From positions 434,001 through 498,000 of the forward strand of contig JAWMQO010000003.1 of the NCBI GenBank assembly GCA_033283325.1: 64,000 nt of DNA, given 5' to 3'. The stretch comes from Mangrovimicrobium sp033283325 (GTDB lineage: Bacteria > Pseudomonadota > Gammaproteobacteria > Pseudomonadales > Halieaceae). The notes beneath the pieces were generated by a model that worked only from the letters and a program-made list of their open reading frames with translations, was not told the origin of the DNA and made no database searches. The translations under genes and the position numbers were made by a program. Of this stretch, positions 1 to 7,974 are shown piece after piece. Each line of letters opens with the position of its first letter. The stretch's first letter is position 1.

Positions 1-45
1 CATGCCCGGATGGACTGAAGTGAGCGGTTTTCAGCCAATGCCCTT

Positions 46-74
46 AAAAAAAAGCCGGTGCACAAGGCACCGGC
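46..74 (-). terminator. Rho-independent terminator of ahpF
   Basis: On the minus strand an 8-bp stem GCCGGTGC/GCACCGGC with a 5-nt loop is followed directly by eight T residues. It lies just downstream of the ahpF stop codon. Confidence 0.85.
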
Positions 75-100
75 AAGCAGGGATCTCCCGGCCGCAGGGG

Positions 101-1684
101 TCACGCGGCCAGATCTTCCTCGCTGGGCAGCGGGTTGAGCATGAGGTGCTCGAAAGCCGCCAGTGACGCCTTTGCGCCCTCTCCCATGGAGATGACGATC
201 TGCTTGTAGGGCACGGTGGTGACGTCGCCGCAGGCGAAGATGCCCTCCTCGGAGGTGCGGCCCTTCTCGTCGATGACCACCTCGCCGTGGGGCGTGAGTT
301 CCACCACGCCATCCAGGAACTGGCTGTTGGGCACCAGGCCGATCTGCACGAACACACCTGCCAGGTCGACGCTCTTCTGCTCGCCACTCTCGCGCTCTTC
401 GTAGGCGATGGAGCTGACCTTGCCGCCTTCGGCGAGAATTTCCCTGGTCGCCACGTTCTTCAGGATGGTGATGTTGTCGCGCTTCTCGGCCTGGTCCACC
501 AGTACCTGGTCCGCCTTCAGTTGCGGCAGGAATTCGAACACGGTCACCGACTTGACGATGCCCGCCAGGTCCAACGCCGCCTCGATGCCTGAGTTGCCAC
601 CACCGATGACCGCCACGTCCTTGCCCTTGAAGAAGGGGCCGTCGCAGTGCGGGCAGTAAGCCACGCCGTTACCCACGTTCTCCTTCTCACCGGGAATGCC
701 GAGTTCCCTCCAGCGCGCGCCGGTGGCGACGATCAGGGTGCGGGTGTCGATACGCTCACCCGAGGACAGGGTCAAACGCTTGATCTCGCCCTTCTCGATG
801 TCTGTTACCCGCAGGTGTTCCTTGAGGGTGACGTTGTATTCACGCAGGTGCTCCAGCATCTTTCCGGACAGTTCCGGCCCGGTGGTGTAGGGCACGGAGA
901 TCAGGTTCTCGATACCCATGGTGTCCTTCACCTGGCCACCGATGCGATCGGCCACCACGGTGACATTGAGGCCCTTGCGCGCGGCGTAGATCGCCGCCGC
1001 GACACCAGCGGGGCCACCGCCGATCACGGTGACGTCCTGCAGCGGCAGGGCCGCCTCGTCCGCGGGCCTGGCGATCTCCGGGTAGGCTTCCAGCAGCTTG
1101 TCCACCAGCGCGGCAGCGTCGACTTTACCGTTGGCGAAGAGTTCGCCGTTCAGGTAGACGCTGGGCACGCCCTGGATCTCACGCTGTTCGATCAGCTCGG
1201 GGTACAGGCCGCCGTCGATCATCTCGGCGCTGATGCGCGGACTCAGCAGGGCGAACTGGTTCAGGGCCTGCACCACGTCCGGGCAGTTATGGCAGCTGAG
1301 GCTGATGAAGACCTCGAAGTGCAGGTCTTCACTGACGTTGCCGATCATGTTGGCGATGCTGTCGTCCAGCTTGATCGCGGTGCCGGAACTGTGCAGCAGG
1401 GCCAGCACCAGCGAGTTGAATTCGTGGCCGGCGGGAATGCCGGAGAAGCGAATGCCAGTGTCCTCGCCGTCCGCTTCCAGCAGGAAGCTGACCGGGCTGC
1501 GCAGGCGGTCGGCGCAGTCGCGCTCTTCCACGGCGATCTTGTCTGAGACGCCGGCGATGCCTTCGAGAAACTCCAGCAGTTCGGCGCGTTTGCCGTGCTC
1601 GCCCGTTTGCAGGACGAAGGTCACGGCCTTTTGCATGTTGGCGGTGTAGCCCTTGAGTGCTTCGAGAATATCCTTGGTCAACAC
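101..1684 (-). CDS. ahpF: Alkyl hydroperoxide reductase subunit F
   Basis: Flavoprotein disulfide reductase that passes electrons from NAD(P)H to the peroxiredoxin AhpC in the cytoplasm. The protein has the family order: an N-terminal double thioredoxin-fold domain with the redox pair CHNC (about residues 131-134), an FAD-binding GGGPAG motif, a second NAD-binding GGGNSG motif and the catalytic YCPHCDG pair. Length is 527 residues, close to the 521 of E. coli AhpF. I chose the GTG at 1684 because it follows an AGAGGGAG ribosome site by 7 nt and gives the usual LTKDILEALK start; an ATG at 1738 would add 18 unrelated residues. The partner ahpC is 8 kb away at 9705, not adjacent as in many bacteria. 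Confidence 0.96.
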   Translation of the reverse strand: MLTKDILEALKGYTANMQKAVTFVLQTGEHGKRAELLEFLEGIAGVSDKIAVEERDCADRLRSPVSFLLEADGEDTGIRFSGIPAGHEFNSLVLALLHSSGTAIKLDDSIANMIGNVSEDLHFEVFISLSCHNCPDVVQALNQFALLSPRISAEMIDGGLYPELIEQREIQGVPSVYLNGELFANGKVDAAALVDKLLEAYPEIARPADEAALPLQDVTVIGGGPAGVAAAIYAARKGLNVTVVADRIGGQVKDTMGIENLISVPYTTGPELSGKMLEHLREYNVTLKEHLRVTDIEKGEIKRLTLSSGERIDTRTLIVATGARWRELGIPGEKENVGNGVAYCPHCDGPFFKGKDVAVIGGGNSGIEAALDLAGIVKSVTVFEFLPQLKADQVLVDQAEKRDNITILKNVATREILAEGGKVSSIAYEERESGEQKSVDLAGVFVQIGLVPNSQFLDGVVELTPHGEVVIDEKGRTSEEGIFACGDVTTVPYKQIVISMGEGAKASLAAFEHLMLNPLPSEEDLAA

Positions 1685-1736
1685 GGTACGACTCCCTCTG
1701 AGAAAAATATGGGCTGCTTCTGCAGCGAACAAGCCC

Positions 1737-1765
1737 ATAGTAGGGGGAACCCTTCGATCTGAAAA
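1737..1765 (-). promoter_or_regulatory. Candidate ahpF promoter
   Basis: Minus-strand TTTTCA, 17-nt spacer and TACTAT lie about 50 bp before the chosen GTG start. The -35 is only a fair match. I could not see a convincing OxyR site here. Confidence 0.4.
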
Positions 1766-1869
1766 TTAGAATAATCTCATCACTGCGATCCAAAATACTG
1801 AACAATCAGGGCCGCCAAGCCTGCGTCCCCAGGCAGCCCGGCCGGCGCTGCCCGGGACGCCAGTAGCCG

Positions 1870-3132
1870 CTAAGGCTCCAGCAGCAAAGGCAGGCGATCC
1901 ACCCCCAGTACGCCCCCGGTGTGGTACTCGTACTGCTCGCCGGGCTGCATGCTGATCCTGCTGAAGCGCGAGAGAAAGGCCTCCAGCACCACGCGAATTT
2001 CCCGCTTGGCGAGGTGCACGCCGAGGCAGAAATGCGGACCGGTACCGAAGCTGACACTGCGGGCGCCGCGGTTGATGTCGATGGTGTGCGGGTCGGGGTA
2101 GGCCCGCGGGTCCCGCGCGGCGAGGTAGATGGGCAGCAGCACCGTGTCGTTCTCGCGAAACTGCACTCCGTGGAATTCGAAGTCCTTCGCCACCCGGCGG
2201 TGCGGCGCGGGCACCCCGAAGGCGCGGGTGAATTCCTCCACCGCCTTGGGAATGTCCTGCGGATTGGCGCGCAGGTGACTTTGCAGGTCCTGGTCGTTGG
2301 CCAGGTGGCGCATGATCCAGCCGAGTGTGCTGTAGACCGTATCGAGGCCGGCTACATAGAGCAGGAAGCAGGTACCGAGGATTTCCATGTCGTTCATCGA
2401 CCGCCCCTGGATCTGCCCGTTGATCAGGGTCTCCATGAACTCCGTGCGCTGCGGGTTGTCCCGCTGCTGGGTGACAAAGCCGTAGAGGTACTTGAATATC
2501 AGCCCCGCAGCCTCCTGGGACTTCTCGAAGTCCGCCTGGTCGCCGGAGCGCAGCAACTGCCGCTCCCAGGCAAGGAACTGGGGCAACTCTTCCTGGGGCA
2601 GGCCCACCAGCGAGAGGAAAATCGAATTGGGGAAGAGCTCGCCGAATTCACTGATGAACTCGCACTCCTGTTTGCCTTCAAGGTCACCCAGCAGGCGGTC
2701 ACAGGTCTGCTGCACCATGTCGACGTAGTGATTGACATGCTTTGGCGTGAACAGCGGGTTCAGCAGGTGGCGATAGTGATGGTGCTCCGGCGGGTCCACC
2801 TCCACCGGGATCAGGCGCATGATCTCGCTGCCCAGCACATCGCCGGAACTGGTATCGCGGGTGCTGGAGAAATGTTCCCAGTCGAGGAAGGCGTCGCGGA
2901 TCAGGTCGTGCCGGGTCAGCACCCAGCCGGCCTTGCCGAGGGAGGCCTCCCCCGCCCAGATGATGCCCGGGCCCTCGTGCAGGCGCCCGCCGGCGATGAA
3001 AGGATCGTCCAGTTCCGCGGTGAACTGGTTGAGGCTGTGATTCCACACCAGTTCCGGGGGAACGTGGGCGGGGACCTCGCCAAAGGCTTTTACTGCGGTT
3101 TCCTTGACGCTCTCTTTGACGCTTTCTGACAT
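1870..3132 (-). CDS. Cytochrome P450
   Basis: Soluble bacterial class I P450 of 420 residues, the normal length. The haem-binding motif FGTGPHFCLG places the cysteine thiolate ligand at about residue 369; the I-helix oxygen-activation motif AGLDT is at 261-265, and a K-helix ExxR (EFTR) is present. It inserts one oxygen atom into an organic substrate and needs a ferredoxin and reductase, neither of which is encoded next to it. It is the last gene of a same-strand set of SDR, epoxide-hydrolase-like protein, TetR and P450. The sequence resembles the CYP101/CYP111-type terpene hydroxylases in general architecture, but the substrate cannot be read from it. The ATG has a GAGAGGAAG ribosome site. 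Confidence 0.93.
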   Translation of the reverse strand: MSESVKESVKETAVKAFGEVPAHVPPELVWNHSLNQFTAELDDPFIAGGRLHEGPGIIWAGEASLGKAGWVLTRHDLIRDAFLDWEHFSSTRDTSSGDVLGSEIMRLIPVEVDPPEHHHYRHLLNPLFTPKHVNHYVDMVQQTCDRLLGDLEGKQECEFISEFGELFPNSIFLSLVGLPQEELPQFLAWERQLLRSGDQADFEKSQEAAGLIFKYLYGFVTQQRDNPQRTEFMETLINGQIQGRSMNDMEILGTCFLLYVAGLDTVYSTLGWIMRHLANDQDLQSHLRANPQDIPKAVEEFTRAFGVPAPHRRVAKDFEFHGVQFRENDTVLLPIYLAARDPRAYPDPHTIDINRGARSVSFGTGPHFCLGVHLAKREIRVVLEAFLSRFSRISMQPGEQYEYHTGGVLGVDRLPLLLEP

Positions 3133-3177
3133 CGCAATCTTCCTCTCACTGTCGCCGCCGGCATCAGCCGGGAGGCT

Positions 3178-3783
3178 TTATTTCATGTAGGCGCCGACCA
3201 CCGGGGCGACGACCAGTTGTTCGTAGATTTGCGCCACCTCGGCCACCGGCATTCGCTGTGGCTGCTCCAGCCACCAGCCGAGTATTTCCAGCGTGCCCAC
3301 CGCCACCAGGCGCACCCCCACTTCCACCGGCGAAGTGGCATTCGCGGAAATGCGCGAGGGGGCCTTTTCCCGCAACTGGCGCATGAACTCCTCCCGCAGC
3401 AGGTTAGCGGCGCCCCCGGTGAGCAGGGTGGACCAGAGGGTGGCGTGAGCCCCGACGAACTCGCACAGGGCTATCGAAGCCTGGCTGGTGTCGGCGGTGT
3501 CGAGCGTGGTGACGCAGAGCTCGATCAATTGCGCCAGCTCGTCGGCCACGATCGCTGTGAGCAGCGCTTCCTTGTCGGTGTAATGGCGGAAGAAGGTGTT
3601 GTAGCCGATGCCTGCAGCGCTGGCGATCTCGCGGATGGTGATCTGCTCCAGGGGCTTTTCGCCCACCAGGGACAGCAGTGCATTGCGCAGGGCCTGCCGG
3701 GTCTGCAGGATGCGCGGATCGGAAGCCGTGGCGTAGTGGGGCTGGTGCAGCTTTTGTCGCGACTGTCCAGGCTGTCTCGACAT
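3178..3783 (-). CDS. TetR family transcriptional regulator
   Basis: A 201-residue regulator with an N-terminal HTH (about residues 30-75, including EQITIREIASAAGIGYNTFFRHY) and a variable ligand-binding C-terminal domain. It lies within the SDR/LEH/TetR/P450 set: its start is 3 bp after the stop of the epoxide-hydrolase-like gene and 45 bp before the P450. It probably represses this operon by binding the palindrome that overlaps the -10 element of the SDR promoter at 5203-5223. The ligand is likely to be a substrate of the pathway; that is inference. Confidence 0.9.
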   Translation of the reverse strand: MSRQPGQSRQKLHQPHYATASDPRILQTRQALRNALLSLVGEKPLEQITIREIASAAGIGYNTFFRHYTDKEALLTAIVADELAQLIELCVTTLDTADTSQASIALCEFVGAHATLWSTLLTGGAANLLREEFMRQLREKAPSRISANATSPVEVGVRLVAVGTLEILGWWLEQPQRMPVAEVAQIYEQLVVAPVVGAYMK

Positions 3784-3786
3784 GAT

Positions 3787-4167
3787 CTAGTCCAACATCC
3801 CCAGTTCTTTCACTGTGAGCCGGTCGTAGTAATCGCGGAACTCGACAATCTCGCCGTTGACGATGCGACTGCAGTTCATCACCGGCAGGGGCATGTGCTT
3901 CTCGCCGATCACGTGGGTATCGAGCCGCTCGCTCAGGGTCCATTCGCCCTTCGTGGCGCTGTGCAGGACCTCGACGTCGATGCGGGTGAGGTGGTCGAAA
4001 CAGAAGCCGAGCCACTGGCGGATCGCATCCCGGCCCTGCATCGGCTTGCGCTCCGGCACGTTGTCGTAGACGCAGTCCTCGGCGCAGAGCGCGACCATGG
4101 CGTCCGGCTCGCGGGTGGCCCAGTAGCCGAGGAAGCGGCTGAGGATTTCTTCGTTGGATTCGCTCAT
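3787..4167 (-). CDS. Limonene-1,2-epoxide hydrolase-like protein
   Basis: A 126-residue SnoaL/NTF2-like fold protein. The five polar residues that do catalysis in limonene-1,2-epoxide hydrolase appear to be kept in order and spacing: Tyr34 and Asn36 (VYDN), Arg81 and Asp83 (ERLD), and Asp112 (FRDYYD). Members of this small family open epoxides by direct attack of an activated water. With a P450 and an SDR in the same operon, an epoxide, diol, ketone route is plausible, but many family members are annotated only as nuclear transport factor 2 family proteins. It lies between the SDR (46 bp upstream) and the TetR (3 bp downstream). Confidence 0.75.
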   Translation of the reverse strand: MSESNEEILSRFLGYWATREPDAMVALCAEDCVYDNVPERKPMQGRDAIRQWLGFCFDHLTRIDVEVLHSATKGEWTLSERLDTHVIGEKHMPLPVMNCSRIVNGEIVEFRDYYDRLTVKELGMLD

Positions 4168-4213
4168 GCTCTTCTCCGATTCGATGACGGCTCGCCGCCC
4201 GGTTGCGTCGGTA

Positions 4214-5110
4214 TCACTCGCCGCCGTGGCGGGCCACTTCCGCGCTGAAAATGGGGTTGTACAGGGTCGGCGTCATGCTGGCGTTGAGATCCGGGTTCTC
4301 CGGTCGCTCGGGCAGGGCCGCCAGGATCGCCGCGGCGCGGGCTTCGAGGCCGGCGCGATGCTCGTTGTGGGTGAGGATATAGAGCCAGTCTTTCTCGATG
4401 CCCTCGCGTACCAGTTCGCCCACCTCGTCGGCGCCCATCATCCAGTCGGGCAATTGCTCCGCGGTAGGGCCGCCCGCGGACTCGTAACCCGAAGCTTCAT
4501 AGCTACCGGGACGGTTGCGCACTGCATTGGAGATGTCCGAGCGCACCGGACCGGGACAGAGCACGGAAACCATGACTCCCTGGGGTTCCAGTTCACTGCG
4601 CAGGGATTCGCTCATGCCGATCAGGCCGGCCTTGGTGGTGACGTAAATTCCCGCGCCGGCGTGGGGCAACAGCCCGGAGGTGGAGGCGGTGTTGACGATA
4701 TGCCCGCCCTCGCCGTGGGCGAGGATACGCGGCAATACCGCGAGCAGGCCGTTGACCGGGCCGCGCAGGTTGACGTCGATAACCCAGTCCCAGTCGCTGG
4801 CGCTGGCCTGCTGGATCGGCCCGGAGACCACCACCCCGGCGTTATTGGCCAGCAGGTGGATGTTGCCGAAGCGCGCTTCCACCGCGTCGGCGAAGCGCGC
4901 GAACCCCTCGGGATCGGTGACGTCGAGATGGGCCACCAGCAGGCGCTCCTGCGTGCCGCCGAGGGCCTCGGGAGCGCGCTCCAGGGCATCCGCCTGGACG
5001 TCGCCGATGGCTACGTTCATGCCTGCCGCGAGCAGCGCCCGGCTGATACCGAGGCCAATGCCCGCGGCACCGCCAGTGACGATTGCTGTTTTACCCGCCA
5101 GATCCTGCAT
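4214..5110 (-). CDS. SDR family oxidoreductase
   Basis: Classical short-chain dehydrogenase of 298 residues with the cofactor motif TGGAAGIG near residue 12, the NNAG motif, and the active-site triad: Ser in NTAST, then YVTTK. Asp after the second strand (IGDVQAD) suggests preference for NAD(H). It is the first gene of the minus-strand operon and sits directly behind a strong promoter with an overlapping palindromic operator. Expected role is oxidation of an alcohol or reduction of a ketone in the same pathway as the P450. Confidence 0.9.
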   Translation of the reverse strand: MQDLAGKTAIVTGGAAGIGLGISRALLAAGMNVAIGDVQADALERAPEALGGTQERLLVAHLDVTDPEGFARFADAVEARFGNIHLLANNAGVVVSGPIQQASASDWDWVIDVNLRGPVNGLLAVLPRILAHGEGGHIVNTASTSGLLPHAGAGIYVTTKAGLIGMSESLRSELEPQGVMVSVLCPGPVRSDISNAVRNRPGSYEASGYESAGGPTAEQLPDWMMGADEVGELVREGIEKDWLYILTHNEHRAGLEARAAAILAALPERPENPDLNASMTPTLYNPIFSAEVARHGGE

Positions 5111-5202
5111 CTATTCACCCTCTTATCGTCCCGGGCCGTCGATTGCGCAGCTACCTGCGACAGCGCAAGTGGCAGAGCACCACCATCAGTCCGGATTTAT
5201 CT

Positions 5203-5248
5203 TATGGAGCACAGTACTCCATAGTAGGGCGAAACAATTTTTTGTCAA
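5203..5248 (-). promoter_or_regulatory. SDR-P450 operon promoter with overlapping TetR-type operator
   Basis: On the minus strand TTGACA (5243-5248) and TACTAT (5221-5226) are separated by 16 nt. A 21-bp near-perfect palindrome at 5203-5223 with arms TATGGAG and CTCCATA covers half of the -10 element, the expected place for a repressor. The rest of the 5111-5440 interval holds no gene that I can support. Confidence 0.8.
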
Positions 5249-5440
5249 GCGGGGTTCCGGGGGAAGGCGACACCAGGGTCGTCACCCGCGGCGCCGCGGG
5301 ATCAGTGCCGCGATCTGCCTGCGAATGGAGGTTCAGGGAAAATCGCTATGCGGGAGGTCGATCATTCCGGCCGGAGAACCTGAAGCGTGGCTAGCTCCAA
5401 AGTCTCCGTCCGGGATGATGGTGCAAGAACTGGAGGGATA

Positions 5441-7513
5441 TCAGCGGCGAGTCCTGCGCCTGCTCCAGGCAACGAGGGATACCACCATCAGCGCAGCTGC
5501 CGGCAGGCCCCAGAATGGAAACACCGGGATCTCGACAGAGTACCGCCTGGCTGGCGCGCGCAACTGATCGATAGTCGCGTCACTGACAGCAACAGTGACT
5601 GGATCGTCAGACAGCACATCGGTGAAATTGGAGCCCGAAACGCGACCCTGGTTCACAATCGTCGTCACTACCGCCGGGAGCGGATCATTGATCACAACCC
5701 CGTAGCTGATGGTAGCGCCATTCCCACCGGCCAGGGTTCCAATGGATACCTGGATCGCGCTGTCGCCCGCGGTGTTACCGATATCAACCGTACCCTGGGT
5801 GGTCGTTACAGAGCCAACCAGCAGGGTGGTGTTGGCATCGGGCGTGTCGTTGAATACAACGTCGAGGGCATCGCCAGCGCTGATATTGGTCACCGTGATG
5901 GTGTAGTCAAGCAAGTCGCCCGGAGAAAGGTCACCGCTTCCGTCGAGATCCTGGGTGGCGGGGTCGAAGCTGCTGACCTTGGTCAGCGCCGCCGCGGGCG
6001 GCGCGAGGAACACGGTCGGCACGATTGGCGTCGGATCATTTTCCCCGGGTTCATCCGGGTTACCGTCCCCATCGCTGTCCGGGTCGGTGCCATTGTCGGA
6101 GACATCAGAGATCGTCCCGCTGGCCGAGTTGGCCGTCGCCTGGGCGATATTGCTGAATGGGCCGGTAGCGCCGTTCAGGACGATCCGAACCGTGAGCGTA
6201 ACGCTGGCGCTGGCGCCCGTCGCCAGGGTGGAGGCGCCGGCGTTGAGCAGGTTGATGTCACCGCTGCCGTTGAAGCCACCGTTGGCCGTCAAGCTGCCGG
6301 TGGCACTCGGCCCCGCCTGGACGCTGAAGGTCACCGGCGCCGGGAAGGTGCTTGCGAGATCGTCGGTCACCTGGACATCAGTCAGCGCCTCGGTGCCGAG
6401 GTTCTCCACAACGAATTCGAGGGAAACATCCCACTGCCCGCCACCGAGGTCGGACATTCCGGTCACCTGCTTGGCAACGCCAATCACAGGGACGGCCGCC
6501 GGTGCCGGTGGAGGCGCAGGTGCCGGGGTGTTGACTATGACAACAGCGGTATCCGAGTCTTCGAGCGGCCCCAGAATCGGCGGTCCGTCACCTCTAACCG
6601 TAACCGTATTAGTAAAGCTGGCTGTGACCCCGCTCTTTTCGCAGGTGTAGGTCCAGGTTTCATCCGGGGTCAGGATGCCGTCCGTGTTGGTGTCGCCTCC
6701 CGTGTAGGCCGGGCCGGCGTCACAGTCGAGATCGATGACCTCGACGTTTTCCACAGTGGTATTGGACTCTACCGTAAAACTGAACACGGCGGTTTCGCCG
6801 GCGTTCCGGGTCTGGGTGGCGGGAGATTTGACGATGGTCAGGGCCGGGTCCGGCGGGATACCGAGTTCGACGCCCATATTCAGGCTGCACTTGGAATTGG
6901 TACCCGGAAAGGCTTCACTGACCGCGTCGCAGGTAGTACCTGTGTTGTTGTCCCAACTGACAGCCACCGATACATCGACGCTGCCATCGCCGTTATTATC
7001 AACGCAGGCGAAGCGCAGGGAAGGCAGGGTCTTGACCACCTGGGTACTGGCCTCAATATCGCCACAGGAATCACCGTCGGTGTCGCCGTTCCACCAGGCG
7101 GAGTCGGTAAGGTCAGGCACAGTGTCATTGTTAAAGTCGGCATAGGTGGGGTTTGCCGTTAGCGGTGAGCTGAGATAGTCGTGGTAACAACTGTCTCCGT
7201 CCCGGGCGCTACCGCCATCCAGCGCGAGGTACATACCGATGTCATAGCGGTCGGGGGAGCCGTCCGAGGAGACCAGGGCCTGGAACACGACCTCCGTTTC
7301 ACCAGGGGTTCCCAAGGCACATTGTTCCGAAACCGAGACCACGATCAGCTCATCGATGCGCACGTCCTGGGCTGTACAGACCGCCCCGGAACGGTAATCC
7401 CGAACACAGAAGTTGCCAGTCTCACCCTGTGCGGCCACCTGGGCTGACCAGCCGATGAACGCGAACAACAAGGAAGGGAGGTAAACCAATAAATGCTTGT
7501 TTTTGTACGTCAT
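5441..7513 (-). CDS. Secreted DUF11-repeat protein with IPTL-CTERM-like tail
   Basis: A 690-residue exported protein. It starts with a signal peptide ending near VAAQG, then has at least three beta-sandwich repeats of the DUF11 type (around PALTIVKSPATQ, VIGVAKQVTGM and ALTKVSSFDPATQ), separated by Asp-rich loops such as DSDGDGNPDEPGENDP that probably bind calcium. The C-terminus is a short proline-containing motif (EIPVFPFWG), one hydrophobic helix and the basic end SRRRTRR, the layout of an IPTL-CTERM sorting signal. Such tails are processed by exosortases (XrtH for IPTL); none is encoded in this window. Likely surface or matrix protein. Nothing shows a catalytic function. The AraC gene upstream on the same strand may regulate it. 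Confidence 0.8.
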   Translation of the reverse strand: MTYKNKHLLVYLPSLLFAFIGWSAQVAAQGETGNFCVRDYRSGAVCTAQDVRIDELIVVSVSEQCALGTPGETEVVFQALVSSDGSPDRYDIGMYLALDGGSARDGDSCYHDYLSSPLTANPTYADFNNDTVPDLTDSAWWNGDTDGDSCGDIEASTQVVKTLPSLRFACVDNNGDGSVDVSVAVSWDNNTGTTCDAVSEAFPGTNSKCSLNMGVELGIPPDPALTIVKSPATQTRNAGETAVFSFTVESNTTVENVEVIDLDCDAGPAYTGGDTNTDGILTPDETWTYTCEKSGVTASFTNTVTVRGDGPPILGPLEDSDTAVVIVNTPAPAPPPAPAAVPVIGVAKQVTGMSDLGGGQWDVSLEFVVENLGTEALTDVQVTDDLASTFPAPVTFSVQAGPSATGSLTANGGFNGSGDINLLNAGASTLATGASASVTLTVRIVLNGATGPFSNIAQATANSASGTISDVSDNGTDPDSDGDGNPDEPGENDPTPIVPTVFLAPPAAALTKVSSFDPATQDLDGSGDLSPGDLLDYTITVTNISAGDALDVVFNDTPDANTTLLVGSVTTTQGTVDIGNTAGDSAIQVSIGTLAGGNGATISYGVVINDPLPAVVTTIVNQGRVSGSNFTDVLSDDPVTVAVSDATIDQLRAPARRYSVEIPVFPFWGLPAAALMVVSLVAWSRRRTRR

Positions 7514-7974
7514 TGAATTTCTCTAACTTTCTCTCTAGTTCTTGGGCGCCCAGAGTCCTGCCTGGATAGCCGCCCGCCCCCGATACACGCAAATCTCCCG
7601 CTGCCCCTGCGAAAGAAGCGCCCGGTAATCTTCCCCCGGTGAATACCAGGACGATTAGCGCTCCTTCGATTTGCTATTTGATTGCTGACTTCGAATTCAG
7701 GCCATCAAGCCGGCGTGGTCCGGCCCCGGGGGTTAACACGTGCAGTAACCGGCACTTTGCCCCATGGCGCAGCCAACGTGCGGCTCTTACCCCCCCGGCC
7801 CATCTACGGCGGCAGGTTACGAAATTCCAGGTCGCTGGAAATATCCGATATGCGAATCGCACACCTAAAAAGCGAAAGCGCGATTACTTTTCCAACAAAA
7901 CTTGAGTAACGACCGACAAGGGGCTCTGCGCAACCGCCATGGCGAAGAAGGACACAGGGAGTAGGGTGTTAAAT
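7514..7974. other. Intergenic region upstream of the DUF11 gene
   Basis: 461 bp between the end of the AraC gene and the start of the DUF11 gene, both on the minus strand. I see no gene; short ORFs here have no ribosome site or recognisable product. It holds the potentially folded segment listed separately and presumably the DUF11 promoter. Confidence 0.5.
7722..7800 (-). ncRNA. Candidate structured RNA element in the DUF11 leader
   Basis: The outer arms GGCC-N2-GGGGGTTAA (7722-7736) and TTACCCCC-N2-GGCC (7787-7800) can pair. On the minus strand they enclose two small hairpins, AGCC/GGCT with a GCACGTT loop and GGCA/TGCC with an AAG loop. It lies about 210 bp before the DUF11 start. It does not match a riboswitch class I know. 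Confidence 0.3.

Noticed and set aside
647..1546. Long plus-strand ORF inside ahpF
   Set aside because: It is antisense to a clear AhpF reading frame with all redox motifs; the translated product has no recognisable domain and reflects GC-rich codon bias.
1685..1800. OxyR site upstream of ahpF
   Set aside because: Some GAT/ATC tetranucleotides occur, but not at the regular 7-nt spacing seen before ahpC.
1921..3129. 402-codon plus-strand ORF opposite the P450
   Set aside because: The minus strand encodes a complete P450 with haem motif; the opposite frame has no family signal.
5387..7162. 591-codon plus-strand ORF opposite the DUF11 gene
   Set aside because: The minus-strand frame has a signal peptide, DUF11 repeats and a sorting tail; the plus-strand frame does not.
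7722..7800. Cyclic di-GMP or cobalamin riboswitch upstream of the DUF11 gene
   Set aside because: The folded region lacks the conserved GEMM core and the B12 box, so I list it only as an unassigned candidate structure.
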